This document shows, piece by piece, positions 23,475-37,354 of a stretch of DNA of 64,000 nt (position 1 is the first letter of the stretch; each line of letters opens with the position of its first letter). The notes below the pieces were generated by a model, which was not told where the DNA came from, ran no database searches, and saw nothing but the letters and a program-made list of their open reading frames with translations. Location: the NCBI RefSeq assembly GCF_000801105.2, contig NC_079515.1:7254001-7318000 (forward strand). The letters run 5' to 3'. This DNA is from Raphanus sativus. Lineage: Eukaryota > Streptophyta > Magnoliopsida > Brassicales > Brassicaceae. The translations under genes and the position numbers were made by a program.

Positions 23475-25474
23475 ATGGCGACTCTCTCCCCACTCCTCCT
23501 CTCCATCCTCCTCCTCTCTCTCCCCCTTCCCTCTCTCCAAGACCTCTCCGCCGACAAATCCGCCCTCCTCTCCCTCCGCTCCGCCCTCGGCGGCCGCACA
23601 TTCCTCTGGAACGCCCAACACCCCACGCCATGCAACTGGACCGGCGTCTCCTGTTCCGCCGGCCGCGTAACCGCCCTCCGCCTCCCCGGCGTCGCGCTCT
23701 CCGGCCAGATACCCGAGGGTATTTTCGGTAACTTAACCCAGCTCCGCACTCTCAGCCTCCGTCTCAATACCCTGACCGGAACGCTCCCTCTGGATCTAGG
23801 CAGCTGCTCCGACCTCCGGAGGCTGTACCTCCAGGGGAACGGATTCTCCGGGGAGATACCGGAGGTCTTGTTCAGCCTCAGCAACCTCGTGAGGCTGAAT
23901 CTCGGAGGTAACGGTTTTTCAGGAGAGATCTCTTCCGGGTTTAAGAACCTCACGAGGCTCAAGACTCTCTACTTAGAGAACAACAAGCTCTCTGGGCCTT
24001 TACTGGATATGGGCCTTGATTTGGATCAGTTTAACGTCTCTAACAACTTGTTGAACGGATCTATACCGAAGAGTCTTCAGAGATTCGACTCTGATTCGTT
24101 TGTTGGGACTTCACTCTGTGGGAAACCGCTTGATGTTTGTTCGAATGAAGGAACTGTGCCGAGTCAGCCTATTTCTGTCGGGAACATTCCTGGTACTGAT
24201 GAGGAGAAGAGAGAGAAGGGGAAGCTTTCCGGTGGAGTGATAGCTGGGATAGTGATTGGTTGCGTGGTTGCGTTCTTCGTGGTTGTTATGGTTCTGATGG
24301 CTCTCTTTGGGAAGAAGGGGACGAGGGACGTCGTCGACGACGTTGGAAGAACCATCAAGCAGCTTGATGTAGAAACTCCCGGGGAGAAAGCGGCGGAAGC
24401 GGCGACGGAGAGTGGATACGAGGCGGCGGTGGCGGGAAGCAGCGCGGAGGTGAACGGATCGGGGACGACGAGGAAGTTAGTGTTCTTTGGGAACGCGACG
24501 AAGGTTTTCGAGCTGGAGGATCTGTTGAGAGCTTCTGCGGAGGTTCTGGGGAAGGGGACGTTCGGGACGGCGTATAAGGCGGTGCTTGACGCGGCGACGC
24601 TTGTGGCTGTGAAGAGGCTGAAGGATGTGACGATGTCGGATAGAGAGTTTAAGGAGAAGATTGAGGTTGTTGGGGCGATGGATCATGAGAACTTGGTGCC
24701 GTTGAGGGCTTATTATTACAGTGGAGACGAGAAGCTGCTTGTGTATGACTTCATGCCTATGGGAAGCTTGTCTGCTCTCTTACACGGTGAGAGTTTTCTA
24801 TATGAAGTGGTTTGTGTGTTTTTGTTTCGGAGAATAGGTTTTGTTTGTGTTGTGTGCTTTAATGTCATTTGCTATGTTATATAGGAAACAAAGGCGCAGG
24901 ACGGAGTCCACTAGACTGGGAAGTCAGGTCACGTATCGCTCTTGGAGCAGCTCGTGGACTAGACTATCTACACTCGCAAGACCCGTTGAGCTCTCATGGG
25001 AACGTCAAGTCTTCCAACATCCTCTTAACGAACTCCCACGATGCGCGAGTCTCTGACTTCGGTTTGGCTCAGCTCGTCGGCTCTTCGACCACAACCCCAA
25101 ACCGTCCTACCACCGGGTACCGTGCCCCGGAAGTAACTGATGCGAGGCGTGTCTCGCAGAAGGCGGACGTGTACAGCTTTGGTGTGGTGCTGCTAGAGCT
25201 GCTCACGGGGAAAGCGCCGTCTAACTCGGTGATGAATGAGGAAGGGATGGATTTGGCGAGGTGGGTGCATTCGGTGGGGAGAGAGGCGTGGAGGAGTGAG
25301 GTTTTCGACTCGGAGCTGATGAGTTTGGAGACGGTGGTGGAAGGAGAGATGGAGGAGATGCTGCAGCTGGGGATTGAGTGTACGGAGCAGCACCCTGACA
25401 AGAGGCCAGTGATGGTGGAGGTGGTGAGGAGGATCCAGGAGTTGCGCCAATCGGGCACGGATCAGGTGGGATAG
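23475..25474 (+). CDS. RLK902: Leucine-rich repeat receptor-like kinase, RLK902/RKL1 type (LRR III)
   Basis: Two exons (23475-24786, 24885-25474) join at H-G-N to give 633 codons. A signal peptide (residues 1-22, LLLSILLLSLPLPSL) is followed by the LRR N-terminal domain with CNWTGVSC, then about five leucine-rich repeats. A Ser/Pro-rich juxtamembrane stretch, a transmembrane helix (GVIAGIVIGCVVAFFVVVMVLMAL) and a cytosolic kinase domain follow. The glycine loop is GKGTFGTAYKAV and the Lys is in VAVKRLK. As in this subfamily, HRD is replaced by LSSHGNVKSSN, and the DFG position reads SDFGLAQL; the kinase may be weak or inactive. Arabidopsis RLK902 acts in immune signalling at the plasma membrane. 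The neighbour order supports RLK902 (At3g17840) rather than its paralogue RKL1. Confidence 0.92.
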
Positions 25475-26083
25475 ACCAATGGATGCAGAGAGGCTGGAGA
25501 GGTTCACTAGTTGGAATGATGGTTTGAAACGTCGTCGTTTTCGGTGTTTGCTAGTGTATTCTCTCTCCAGTGGTAGTTAAGAATATGGAGGGGGATTAGA
25601 GTTGGCGTTAATTAGTGTTTTTTTTTTGTTAATTTTGGTTTTCCATCTTTTCTTTTCATGTGTGTGGACTTGGGCACTGATGATGATGAGTTCGTTGAGG
25701 TTGTAATTATTAGTGCTTTTAACTTTAACTTTATTTCAGTATTGTTTCAGCTTTTTGTCTCTCTGATAATTAGTAACTTTTATAATATGAAGTTATGAAC
25801 CATTTGATGCTGTAAATGTTTTTGAGAAGCTACAAAGTATTATGTTTTCTTTAATGTGTTTGTTTGTTAATAATTTATGTATAGAAACGACTAAAGATTT
25901 TTGTCACACTACTAAGAGAAAAAGTAGGCTTTTAATTGTCATCATATATATTGATTTTTTTTTTGTCAAAATAATATTTGATCTTCTCTGTGATAAATAT
26001 ACACCTCAGTTTTGCATTTTCATGCACATTTGGTTTGGATTTAAAAAGGCTTTGGCTTTGGCCAAACTGTAATAAGCATATTA
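25475..26083. other. Convergent 3' flanks of the RLK902-like and IREH1-like genes
   Basis: Holds the 3' untranslated regions of two genes that face each other. No other feature is supported. Confidence 0.6.
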
Positions 26084-29000
26084 TTACTTGGGATGCGAGT
26101 TTGGTTGTGGCTCATCTTTCCAGCCTTTAGATAGAAGATCGTAGTTGATTGATGCCAACTGCGACAGGTTCTGCAAAACAACGAAAAGAAGCAAGTTTTA
26201 CTTAGAGCGTCAAGTAAAGAGGTACTAACATAGAGCTCAATACTAAAAATGAAAAATATGGGTATAAAACAACAGCAACTAAATAGACTTTATATACTCG
26301 AACAAAACTGGTTCTTAACAGGGAAGTCATTGATAAGAGTACCTTAAACGAGAAATTACTGAAAGAGTAATCTACAGGTACGCCAGACTCGGACTCTGCT
26401 TGTCCGTCGCTTTCTTCGACCTGTGTACCACCCATTTTGATCCATCTTGTTGAAATTATTTACATTCACAGTCTCGCACAACATTAATGAAAAGAGGATC
26501 AATGAATGTTACCTCTCCCTCCTCATGACCATTGCTCGAGCAACCACTGCTGCCACTCAAGCTATCAGCATCACTATAATCTTGAACCTCGCCTGATGGG
26601 AAAAATTGCTCATCCGATGTGTTCCACGAGTAGCGACTTCTGAAGTAACTAGTGTCGATTGCACTCTCTGAAGCTGGAACAAATGCAGCCTAAAGAAAAA
26701 TAGCGTTAAAGACATTGTATACAACATGAGGATTTGCTTCTACAAATCATATATCTTCAAAAAAAAAAAAAAGCACCTTTTGCCTCGCTAGTGTATCCCA
26801 ATTGATGTCTTTAAAGAAGATGTGCTGCTTGACCTGCATCAATGAAAACATTTTCAATAAAAGTTTACAGCAAACTGGAACAACGTCAACACAGAAAAAA
26901 AAAAGACATCCATTTTTACCTCAGCAGCCCCTCTAGCTCCAAGTCTCAGATGAGGATCTTCTGTTAAAAATCTAGAAAGAGAAGATGACATGACGTTACA
27001 GACAATAACTAGTCTCTGATCTATAGAGCAAAAATTCTATCTTGTATATGGAAACACAGAATTTGAAATCAAACGTCCTTAACATATTCATTTACTTTGG
27101 ACGTTAGCAAACCAGATAGTTACTCAATATAATGAGTAGAAAAGAGTTGTTCATCAATGTTTTCTATTGCACAACTGCTGATTTTGGAAGCGACCCTAGT
27201 GTGAAGCGTATAATTAGAAAGAGAGAAAGAGAGAAAATATGTCTTACCGGTCTATAATATCGTGGGCTTCAGCACTCATTTCTTCCGGGACATGAGGCCA
27301 TGGTATATTACGATTGAGAATATTGTCAAATATTTGCTAGAACAAACCAAAGAAAATGCAAATAAATGTTAAAAGCCAAAATGAAAATGTAAATAAACCA
27401 TAGAAACATAACTACTCGTTTCATACATAAGTTACAGGAATATAGAAGCCAGTACAAAATATAACACGCATTCGAAGACCTTGAGAAACGTATGTTCTGC
27501 TATCAAAGCATTAACAAGAAACAACACAATGATTAGTCTCTCACCTGAGGTTGCTCAGCATTGAAAGGTGGAATTCCCACAATGAGTTCAAACAGAATGA
27601 TTCCAACAGACCACCAATCCGCAGTTGCAGCTGAAAAAATATCGCAAGTATATGTTAATATGAACGAAACAGAAATATATGAAACTCGGGAGTCCAGCGT
27701 ACTAACTACTAAGCATATATGACTATTATGCAGAAACAGTTTTGTAGAGCGTTTTTTTTCCTGGCTCGTTTTAACCAACCCAGAACTCAAAAGCAAATTT
27801 TCAATAGAAGATAAATATACACCATGATTAGAACGCACCATGTCCTGTCCCTAAAAGAATTTCTGGCGCTAAGTAGTCAGGAGTACCCACAGCAGACCGT
27901 TTCTTGCGCCTTTCAAGCTGATGCTCGGATGTTGGTAATCGTGATTCCTCCTCATCAAGCAGAGATATCCCAGGACCAGACAGATCATCTGTGCTGTTGA
28001 TGAGACCAACTTTGGAGAGCCCAAAATCTGTCAACTGCTCAATAAAACGGAACAAACCATAAAGTCGCAGTGATCCGAGAATTTATTGCTAAGACCAGGA
28101 TACAGTCTCCTAATCTTCAAATAGCAAGACAACCAAAGTATTCTGAATAACCATCATGTTAACCATTTATTCTCAAAAGATGGCCGAAGAGAGTTCTAAC
28201 AATGGAAAAGTACCTTGATATGACCATCATGCGCAATCAACAAATTATCAGGCTTCAAATCACGATGAACAACACCCTCAGAATGCAGATATTCCAAAGC
28301 AAGGACCTGAAAAGAAAATTGATCATGGAATCACTTTCTAGAACTTCTATGGCATGACTTCAGAATAAGTATGCAGAACTTACAACTTCGGCAATATACA
28401 CACGGACAATATCTTCCTCTAAGCAACCCAAATTTCTCAATAACGAATACAGGTCCCCTCCATTCAAATACTCCATCACCAGATATAGGTTGTCACGACA
28501 TGTGAAAGAATAGAAGAAACGTACCTGCTCCAAAAAAGAGTTACGTTTAAAGATGTAGATCTCTCCAAAGAATGTGCTTTAAAGGTTAGACATGCTCACC
28601 ACAAAGGGATTGCGGACATTGATCAAAATATCACGTTCGGCTAGTATACTTTCAACAGCATTCTTGCGGATCATATCTGCCTTTTTCAGAACCTGAGGAG
28701 TATAACAGACATTACAACACAAGACTAGAGAAAATCCAACTAAAGATTTTGCCATCCACGTCATCCTAACAACAATATTTTTTTAACAAAAGAAAAGAGA
28801 GCAAAAGAAATTATATTTTACCTTGATTGCAAATAGATCTCCTGTTGTTCTCTTTTTAGCCAAAAAAACTCTCCCAAATGCTCCCCGACTTATTGGTTTT
28901 ATGATCTCAAAATCATCTATGGACGTGCGGTCGCGCGGGTGTACTGGACTGGTCCTCAAGCCTCGAACAACATCATCTTCTAAAGGAGCATCTTCATCAA

Positions 29001-32000
29001 TTACAGTGCTTGATAAGTCAACTTTTTCATCATCCAGAAGCTCACAGATCTGCAGATATTTCTCCCTACATAATGAAGAAACCTATAATTTCAACACCTA
29101 ATATTTCTTGAAATCATAGAACATCTACAAATTATACACAAACGCAAAAAGAAGAGAGAGGGAGGGACTTAAGAAGATATGTCATACCAACAATAACACA
29201 AGAAACTCACCGGATTAACTTTTCTATGCGAGTCCCAAAAGTTTCTACGGTAAGTGCATCAAACTTACTGCGGTCTATGACAACCCTCAGATCTCCAAGA
29301 CAAGAAAGTAAAAATGGAATAGATTGTTCATCCCCCGGAATGGCATCTGCTGCACATTTTGCAATGTCAGCAAGTTCGCTCATCTGCATCAAGAGTTACT
29401 ATCAGATAAATACTTAATAACGAAAGACAAGACAATTTATGAAGATGGAGCACAACCATCACAAACCTGTGGATATTCATCGTGATCATGGAAAGTACCC
29501 TTGCCTCCTAGAATCATTTCAATTGGATCAGGTCTAGGGGTCGGAATTGGAGATCTAGGCGTCATGCTACTGGCAGATGAAGTTGTCATGCCTTGATCAG
29601 ACTTGGAACCAAAACGTGTTTTACATGACATTAAGGGTAGACCTCTTAGATCATCCATAAAAACTGAATTATCCGTCTCTGGGAGACAGTCAAGCATGTC
29701 TTCAGACCCTCTCCGCGACCAATCACTCAACCTTGGCGAGAGAACATCACACTCTTGAGTCAAATTTGAATTGGATACTTTCATACCATCTGGGCTTTCT
29801 CCAGCTGCTAGGCTATCCTTATGCCTGAAGGTCTCTGCTATCTTGTCTAGAGTTCCAGCAACTGCCATTAGCCGCTCATCAACACTCAATCCTTTCTGGT
29901 CATATTTATCAGCTAATGTACAAATTCTAGAGTGATCTTCAACATGTGTAGTGGGAACCTCCTCCTCACAGATACGGCACATTATTGAACTTTCTTCCGA
30001 AACAAGTGGCTGTTCCCCCCAGTAACCCCAAGATACATTGTGCCGATGCTTGGGGGAATGTTCATGAGAATCTTTTGCGGGAGGGCCGCTGAGAGTAGAG
30101 ACAGCCGCATGTCGATTCTTAACCAGATTTGGAGGTTCAACTTTGTTATGATTCTGCTCTTCCAAGGCTGGCGCTTCTTTCACAGTTTTCAGTACTGGAG
30201 ATGGAAGCTTCTTCCACGAAGACATTCTATCAATGTTTGCAGGAGAGTCAGATTCTTTAAGAACATCATTTTCAGAAGGAGATAGGGGAGGAACTGAGCG
30301 TACAACAACGTCCTCCTTCCACTGCAAACCACGCTGCTCCTGACTATAAGCTTTCTTGGTGGATGGTGGTATCTTTAAGACCTTTGCAGCACTTGCACTC
30401 CTTCCCGCTCCACTGGGAGGTATTTTTTCGAGAGAATGCAAAACTCTGGACTGACGTAGCTGCACAACTTGTTCCTCTTCTCCCCAACTTTCCTTGTGAA
30501 ACTGTAGCAATCTCGTACATCTGGTAAGTATAAAAAGCATCCGTGTATGAAGCTGTTTGAGAACGCCAGGAGGAAGCTCTTGACGTCTATCATCTAAATC
30601 TTGAACTATGCCTTCACACTGAAGCCAGAAATCTCCAGGAGTAGTCATAGCACAACTGCGAGCCAAAATTAATAAGTCTTCAAATGTTTCCTCCCACTCA
30701 GGATGGCTTTCTGCATTTTTCTCAAGAATTCCCACCAGGTCGGCAGCAAATACTTTAAGGTCAGAGTTTACTTCTTCCTTTGCTTTATCAAATTTTGCCC
30801 GAATCAGAACCAGTATTTCCTGGAAAAGACAGACTATTAGATTCTGCATACGGAAAAAAAACTCAAAACGGATTAATAGAGATCGGAGACTTTAGAATAC
30901 CTCGACATTGTTGGACCTACGAGGCTTCCACAACGGAAAGGGCCGTACACCTTTAGAGTTAAGCTCATGAGAAAAGCTTTTGATGTCACCAGGAAACCTT
31001 TTCCGAGGAGCACTTGTCATACGAAGTAAGGCTTGATAACGCGGTGATTCTGACTCTTTTGGATTTTCCCACTCATACGAATTCTTAAAAAAAGATAAAC
31101 GCCAAGGCAAAAAGATCACTTAAGCATAATACACAGCACAGACTACATAAAAGGTAAATATGATGGAGAATGGGGGTACCTCTGGGGTGCAGAAGTCTGA
31201 ACTTTTTAAAGGTCCAGAGCGGCCTGCGAAGTACAACCATAAGAAAACGTGAGTAATACTAATAAGAACTGAAAGAAGTAACAAGTGACATACAATATCG
31301 AGATTACAATTCAGACTAAGATGTGCCAAAAGCGGTTATAACTATAAGCTCCAGTTATTAACACACACACACGGATGCTCATCCTTAAATTAAATTTAAC
31401 ACTGTTTCTCCTCCCACCAAAAGCATTTCAAGATGTTGGGACATACCAGCTCCAGATGAGGATGCAGAAGCATTCTGCAATCGAGATCCAGAAGTCGGCG
31501 GCAACGTAGGGCTGAGGCTCTTCGGCGGTACTCCAGTATCAGGAGACATACTACTATCACGACCACTGTTTTGAGCGCGGCTCATGTTCTCTTCAAACCT
31601 CAGCATTACACTCCCAGCTTCCTTCTTCTTATCTCCACTACCAAATCCAGACGAACCTGATCCCGAACCCGAACCAGAACCAGAACCCGAACCACCACCA
31701 TCAGTAACCATCTTCGACAACTTGCTGGTACACAGCAGAGGCGGAGTCTCTCCATCGTTCCGGAAATTGAAAACACTCTCCCGAGGCAAAGGTCCGGATC
31801 TCGTCTTGATCCGGTTCAATCCCAGAGACGACGCCATGATCGGAGAAACAAACGCCGGTCCTCCTCGCTCGCTGCTGCTGCTCTTCTTCGCCTCGGAGCT
31901 GGGAGACAAGTTCGATTTGCCGATAGAGTGAGGAGCTTGAGGAGCTTGAGGAGACGGAACTTCTTTTCCTTTATTCTTCTTCAAACCGTCTTTAACCGAC

Positions 32001-32206
32001 GACGAAGCCTGCTTGCAACCGAAACCGCCGAGGGAGCTCGGGCTAGGGATCGGGGATGATGATTCATCCTTGGAGGCGGATTTCGACTTCTTCTTGTCCG
32101 ATCGGTTGGGGGAGTTGGAGCCGACGGATCTGGGACTGTTGGAGCTATCGGGGCTCGAGGATCCGGATTTTTTTGATGAGAAGAAGAGCTTGTTCTTGAA
32201 TACCAT
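26084..32206 (-). CDS. IREH1: AGC protein kinase IREH1 (IRE homolog), MAST-like
   Basis: Many exons; the gene runs from ATG at 32206-32204 ([13 protein letters not shown]) to TAA at 26086-26084. Exon 1 (31447-32206) encodes a long Ser/Pro/Gly-rich region with an acidic-basic repeat near residues 190-205. Next come a basic [15 protein letters not shown] segment and an all-helical domain (30400-30830; [23 protein letters not shown]). A C2HC-type zinc finger follows ([20 protein letters not shown], about 29990-29930). The kinase domain has the glycine loop [11 protein letters not shown] (28850-28890), the Lys in [17 protein letters not shown] (28250-28290), DFGLSK, an insert typical of the family, GTPDYLAPE, and [12 protein letters not shown] (27600). 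A short tail ends in NSHPK. Arabidopsis relatives act in root-hair growth and microtubule/cortical control. I placed motifs by reading; not every splice site was checked. Confidence 0.92.
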
Positions 32207-33123
32207 TTTTCTTTCAGTCGATTTCAAAAAACCTAATCACGAAAACTAACTAGGATCCAACTCAATAGCTAGTTGTCATTTTATTTTACACACTCTTAAA
32301 GCTTCGAAAAGGAACTCTATCTCTCTCTCTCTAGGATTTGATTGTGTGGAGATCTAAGAGAGGTTCAGAGGTGCGGAAGCGACGAGGAAGAAGGAGGAAG
32401 GAAGGCGTGACTGTAGTGGAAACCGTAGATTTGAGTCACAAATGTTTCTTTTCTTTTTTTTTTTGGTCAAATGTTTCTTTTCTAATATAATGACTCTAAA
32501 CAGAAAAAAAAATAGGTCAGCATAATCTGATTTGCAATTTGACTTTTTGATTTAGATTTTAAACCCATTAAACTTTTTTTTTGATCAAAAAAACCGATTA
32601 AACTTGTTTTTTTGGTTTGTAACACCAAACCGATTAAACTAAAATTTCATTATCGGGTTATTCGTGAAATAACCGAAAAAAAAACTATAATCAACATTTT
32701 AGAAAAAGGGTAGTAAAGATAGAAAGAGAAAAGAAAGGAGAAAATATGATTTTGGTTATTAGGTGAATATAGGATTTTTGTTTGTATATTAGGTGCAGTT
32801 TTGGTTTCATTACCTGCAAATCATTTCCCAACACCACAAACCACTTTTTCATATTTTGAATTTGAATTTTTTCATATTTTGAATTTGAATTTTTCTAAAA
32901 ACGAATTAAATATCCACCAAAACTACAACATTTTTATGACAAAAATTTCAAGTTATCTTTCAATAAAAACAATTTACAATAAATAAAAGTAATTGTAATA
33001 TACAATATATAAAATGTGGAGTATATGAAAAACACTTAATCATTTTATTTTTGAATGCCTTCTAATAATACAATTATGGGTTTTGTTAGAAAAAACTTTT
33101 GTACCAGTTCATGTAGATTTTTA
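32207..33123. other. IREH1 upstream region and spacer
   Basis: Begins with the IREH1 5' leader (CTCTCTCTCT near 32320). AT-rich spacer follows. Sequences near 32620-32660 (ACTAAAATTTCATTATC) recur at about 35758-35775 upstream of the truncated copy, showing that the duplication included promoter DNA. Confidence 0.6.
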
Positions 33124-33520
33124 GGAAAATTTAACTTTTACCACATCATTGTTACTATTAGTCATATTTAGTTTCATTAAAAGGTATTTTTCTTTTTAAA
33201 AAATTATTAAAGAAGCAAGATATTCTTATACCCTTGTTTTATAAATAAATATATACATGTAGTTATTTAAAATAATAAAAATAAATAAATAAATAACTTT
33301 TTATAGTTTTCGAATAATAATTTTAAAATTCTAAAAAATATAGTTTTTGAATTATGAATTTTTGTTTATTTAAATATTTATTTATTATATATATACATAT
33401 GTAACAATGGTATAATAGTTTTTTGACTCTTACGGAAGAATATATTTTTGAAAATGTATTTTTAGTGATGGTAAACATGAATAATGGTAGTAACAATATG
33501 GTAAATATGAAAAATTCCCC
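33124..33520. mobile_element. Possible decayed Mutator-type MITE
   Basis: The left end GGAAAATTTAACTTTTACCACATCATTGTTACTA-like sequence (33124-33170) and the right end are similar when the right end is complemented (GGGGAATTTTTC...TTTACCATATTGTTACTA). This gives ~50 bp of inverted terminal similarity around a 290-bp AT-rich core. No 9-bp target duplication is evident, so it is probably old or wrongly bounded. Confidence 0.4.
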
Positions 33521-34295
33521 ATAAAATTTCCAGTTTGATCTGAAATTTTTTGATTGATTTATATATTTCTAACGAGAAAAGTTAAGTAAACATAAATAAG
33601 ATATCATTATGAAAAGTTTATTAATAAATTGGGGAAAATTCATAAATCTTGTATATATTTGATTAAGCCCATTGGGCTAAAGTGATGTATGAAGTAACAA
33701 ATTTCTTGGATTTCAGGTATGATCACTTTCTCAGCTCAAATTTCAGAAATCGTTAGAAACATATCTTTATAGGGGACGATAATCCACAAGTTACTATGGA
33801 ATGGTAATAGGACCTCATGGTATGCATTATAAATGTATATTTCATCAATGCGAATTAGTGTGCACTGATAGATGTTATGTACAAAAAAAAACAAGGTTAG
33901 CAAGCTAATATATACTTTATAATTGATCTCAAATATAGTTACAAAAGAACAGATCTGCTATAGTTCGGATCTTTGTGCACCTGTGAGGATAACATTTTTC
34001 TTTCAGACCGATTGATCCTTGATTTTCCATCAACATAGTCCAATAGTCATCTTTTCACTCCTGTATCAGGCTTTAACACCACTTATTGCTTTTGAAGATT
34101 GAGAACTCGACAAATTACTGAAAGTGTTTTTTCTTTATTGAATCACAAATACAATGATCTCTTAGATAGATCATGAAACGAATTTAAAAAAACACCCAAA
34201 CAGACTCGATCAAATTATTTTTGAACTCCTAAGATGCAAGGAGACTTATTCAACGTGTTCAAATGCAGAAACTTGTCACACACTCATAACCATTT
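33521..34295. other. Spacer downstream of the truncated IREH1 copy
   Basis: AT-rich. No gene or repeat boundary is supported. It separates the IREH1 gene's upstream DNA from the 3' end of the truncated copy. Confidence 0.45.
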
Positions 34296-35543
34296 TTATT
34301 CTTCAACTTGTTCCACTTCTCCCCAACTCTTATAAAACTGAAGCAATCTCGTACATCTGGTAAGTATAAAGAGCATCCGAGTATGAAGGTGTTTGAGAAC
34401 GCCCGGAGGAAGCTCTTGACGTCTATCATCTAAATCTTTAACTATGCCTTCACAGTGAAGCCAGAAATCTCCAGGAGTAGTCATAGCACAACTGCGAGCC
34501 AAAATTAACAAATCTTCAAATGTCTCCTCCCACTCAGGATGGCTTTCTGCATTTTTCTCAAGAACTCCCACCAGGTCCGCAGCAAATACCGCAAGGTCAG
34601 AGTTTACTTCTTCCTTTGCTTTATCAAATTTTGCAAGAATTAGATCCAATATTTCCTGGAAACGACAGACTATTAGATCCTGCATACGGCAAAACTCACA
34701 GAAGGATTAGTAGAAATAGAAGACTCTAGAATAAATTAATACCTCCACGTTGTTGGACCTACAAGGCTTCAACAATGTAAAGGGATGTACACCTTTTGAG
34801 TTCAGCTCATGAGAAAAACTTTTGATGTCACTAGGAAACCTCTTCCTAGGGCCAGATCGTCCGGAGCTGCCTGCGGAGTACAATCATAAGAAAACTTGAG
34901 AAATAAGAAGAATCAACATGTGACATTAGTGTTTGACCCCTGTGCATATGTGTTCAATCTTCCAAATGCCCACTATTTTATTTATTTTGTTTTATCAATA
35001 ATTATAAAATTATATACCGTAATTGTATATATTATATCAAAAGAAATTATTATGACCCCCATAAAATTTATTCTACCTCCACCACTGTGTGACATAAAAT
35101 ATCAAGATACAATTCAGAACAGTATGTGCTTAAGGTGGTGATAAGCTAGAATTCTTAACAACACAGATGCTCATCCTTAAGACAGGCATATTTATATTAT
35201 ATCTTACATGCGAACATGCTCATAACAAGAACGAACATTAGTCTCTATGTATCATATTAGAGAAACTCTCAATGCGTTTTCTTAATCGAATTACATTTAA
35301 CTGAACATCGTATCTCCCACCAAACCAAATGAAGATGTTATTTGTATATGAGGACATACCGACGAAACCACCAGCGGAGATCGGGTTAGGGGCCAGGGTT
35401 TCATCCTTTGAAGCAGTTTCAGACTTCTTTGTGTCTGATCGTATGGGAGAGTTGGAGCCAAAAGATATGGAACTATTGGAACTATCGTGGCTCGAAGATT
35501 CGGATGTCTTTGATGAGAAGAATAGCTTGTTCTTGAATACCAT
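34296..35543 (-). CDS. Truncated IREH1-like copy, kinase-less (223 codons)
   Basis: A partial tandem copy of the neighbouring IREH1 gene, same orientation. Exons 35360-35543, 34743-34870 and 34296-34655 keep proper GT-AG junctions and matching phases, and join into 223 codons ending EQVEE-stop. It keeps the first ~50 residues ([18 protein letters not shown]), the [15 protein letters not shown] segment and the helical domain ([23 protein letters not shown]). Compared with the parent, most of exon 1 is deleted, the second and third exons are fused by loss of intervening sequence, and the frame stops where the parent continues to the zinc finger and kinase. The frame has stayed open despite many amino-acid changes. 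It may be an expressed small protein, or a pseudogene that has not yet acquired a stop. Confidence 0.65.
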
Positions 35544-37011
35544 TTCTCGATTCTGCTAATTCAAACCAAATCACGACACTACAAGTCTACAATACACAAT
35601 CCAACTTCGAAAGATATTTTTAATGACTACGACAGAAAAAGTCAATCAAATCGGGTTACGACAGAGATTTGGCGTAAGGTTTTATGTATTTAAATACTAA
35701 TTAATGAAAAATTCTCTTCGATATTGATGGGTTTAGATTTTGACTTTGATTAATATAAACTAAAATTTCATTATCATATGATACAAATCATTTTCTTATC
35801 AACCGTTGAAATTTAATTAAGCCTCTATATTTGATTCAGACAATTGGGCTATCTTATACTATGATGGGTCGGGTCTATTTTGTTCATCTAACAAGCGTTA
35901 TTTTTTTCCTTCTAAAAAAGGCTTTTAACTCCATGGAATACCGCAATTCCAACGGCATGAAGCTGAATACGATCGAGGCCGAAAAGAGGCTTGGTAGCAT
36001 CGATTTCCTATGGTTCCATGGATAACTAGTGTTGTACGTTTACTGATTCAGAATTTACTTCTCGAGGGTTTGAGGCTGTGTGCTATAACACCTTAGTCCT
36101 TTAATTCTTGTGGCCTTTTATTTGGCTCCTTGGCCTTTGGCATTAGCCATAGTTGTTCTCGTGGAGGCGTATGAGAAACTAAGAGATCTCGTGGAGGCGT
36201 ATGAGAAACTAAGAGATTGCATGCATAAATACATTCCACCGTGATTGCATTGGTAAATACACGTTTTCTGTTGCAAACTGGCAACACATATATTTAATTT
36301 TTCGCTTATTATATGTTGTATAATATAGAGTGCAACTGGAATGCATTTTTTTGGAATATAAACTTCCTGAATGCTTAATTCATTTTCATTATACAAAATA
36401 TTCACCAGTTGCAATGAAAAAAAGGAATGAGTATTCCATCCCATTCCATATTATTCATTTCCATTCAAAAAAAAATCCAACACTCTTTTGAAAAATCATT
36501 CCACGTAAAAATAGTTCTGGAACAAATGGAATACTAATTCCATTCCTTTGGATTCCACCAATTATCATTCCTTTAATTCCACTTATTCTTTTATTAACAT
36601 CCAGTTACAGCCATAGTTTTAATTGATTTACGTTTGAAATAGTTAAAAACACCGAGTTTGCTAAAATGAGAAGCTTGCCAAGCTGGAAACCTAATGAAAG
36701 TTACCATATCTCAGGGTTAAGAACGATCATATTCAACGTTGAAACATGTTCCATGTATTCAGCATCTCTCTATCGTTTGATGTTCAATGCGGAGCATAGC
36801 GTGAAAGATACGCTTATGGCATCTTTTGATAACATCAATCTTCTCTCCGTAGGCCCACTTTTGATATGATCCTATTATCTATATGGAATGTTGTGTGTTT
36901 ACAGAATTGCATCGTGGTACTTTCATATCAAATTAATATTTTGATATCAATATCGATAAAAATAAATAACTAATAAAGGCTGGAAAAAATAACGTGTGCT
37001 ACATTTCCCCA
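35544..37011. other. Spacer with ATTCC-rich repeat and a 30-bp duplication
   Basis: 35544-35800 is duplicated IREH1-type upstream DNA. A 30-bp unit, CTCGTGGAGGCGTATGAGAA..., is repeated in tandem at about 36158-36187 and 36188-36217. 36340-36600 is rich in GGAATG/CATTCC motifs in both orientations, a pattern of small plant DNA transposons, without clear ends. An open frame at 36666-36869 has no recognisable domain. Confidence 0.45.
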
Positions 37012-37354
37012 TAAGAGCATCATTAACCCAACCATTCTGATGGGGGTGTTTAATGATTTTTTAACAATAAATGAGTGTTAAGCAATTATATTGTAACTTC
37101 TAATTTAATGTCCTCCAATGGTAGTTGCTTATTTAAGGGTATTTAAAAAAATTAAATATTGATTTATTTAAGATAAAATTTACTTATTATATGAAAATAT
37201 TAAAAGATAACAATTAAAACATAGATTGAAATAAAAACATAAAAAAAACATTAGTAAATAAACGAGAATAATTTGAAATCTGATCCCGAGATCAGTTGTT
37301 GTCTCCTTCATATCCAAATTTATGCCATATATGTTAAACCAAATCATCTTTCAG

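Noticed and set aside
36340..36600. ATTCC/GGAAT-rich block as a MITE
   Set aside because: No definable ends or target duplication.
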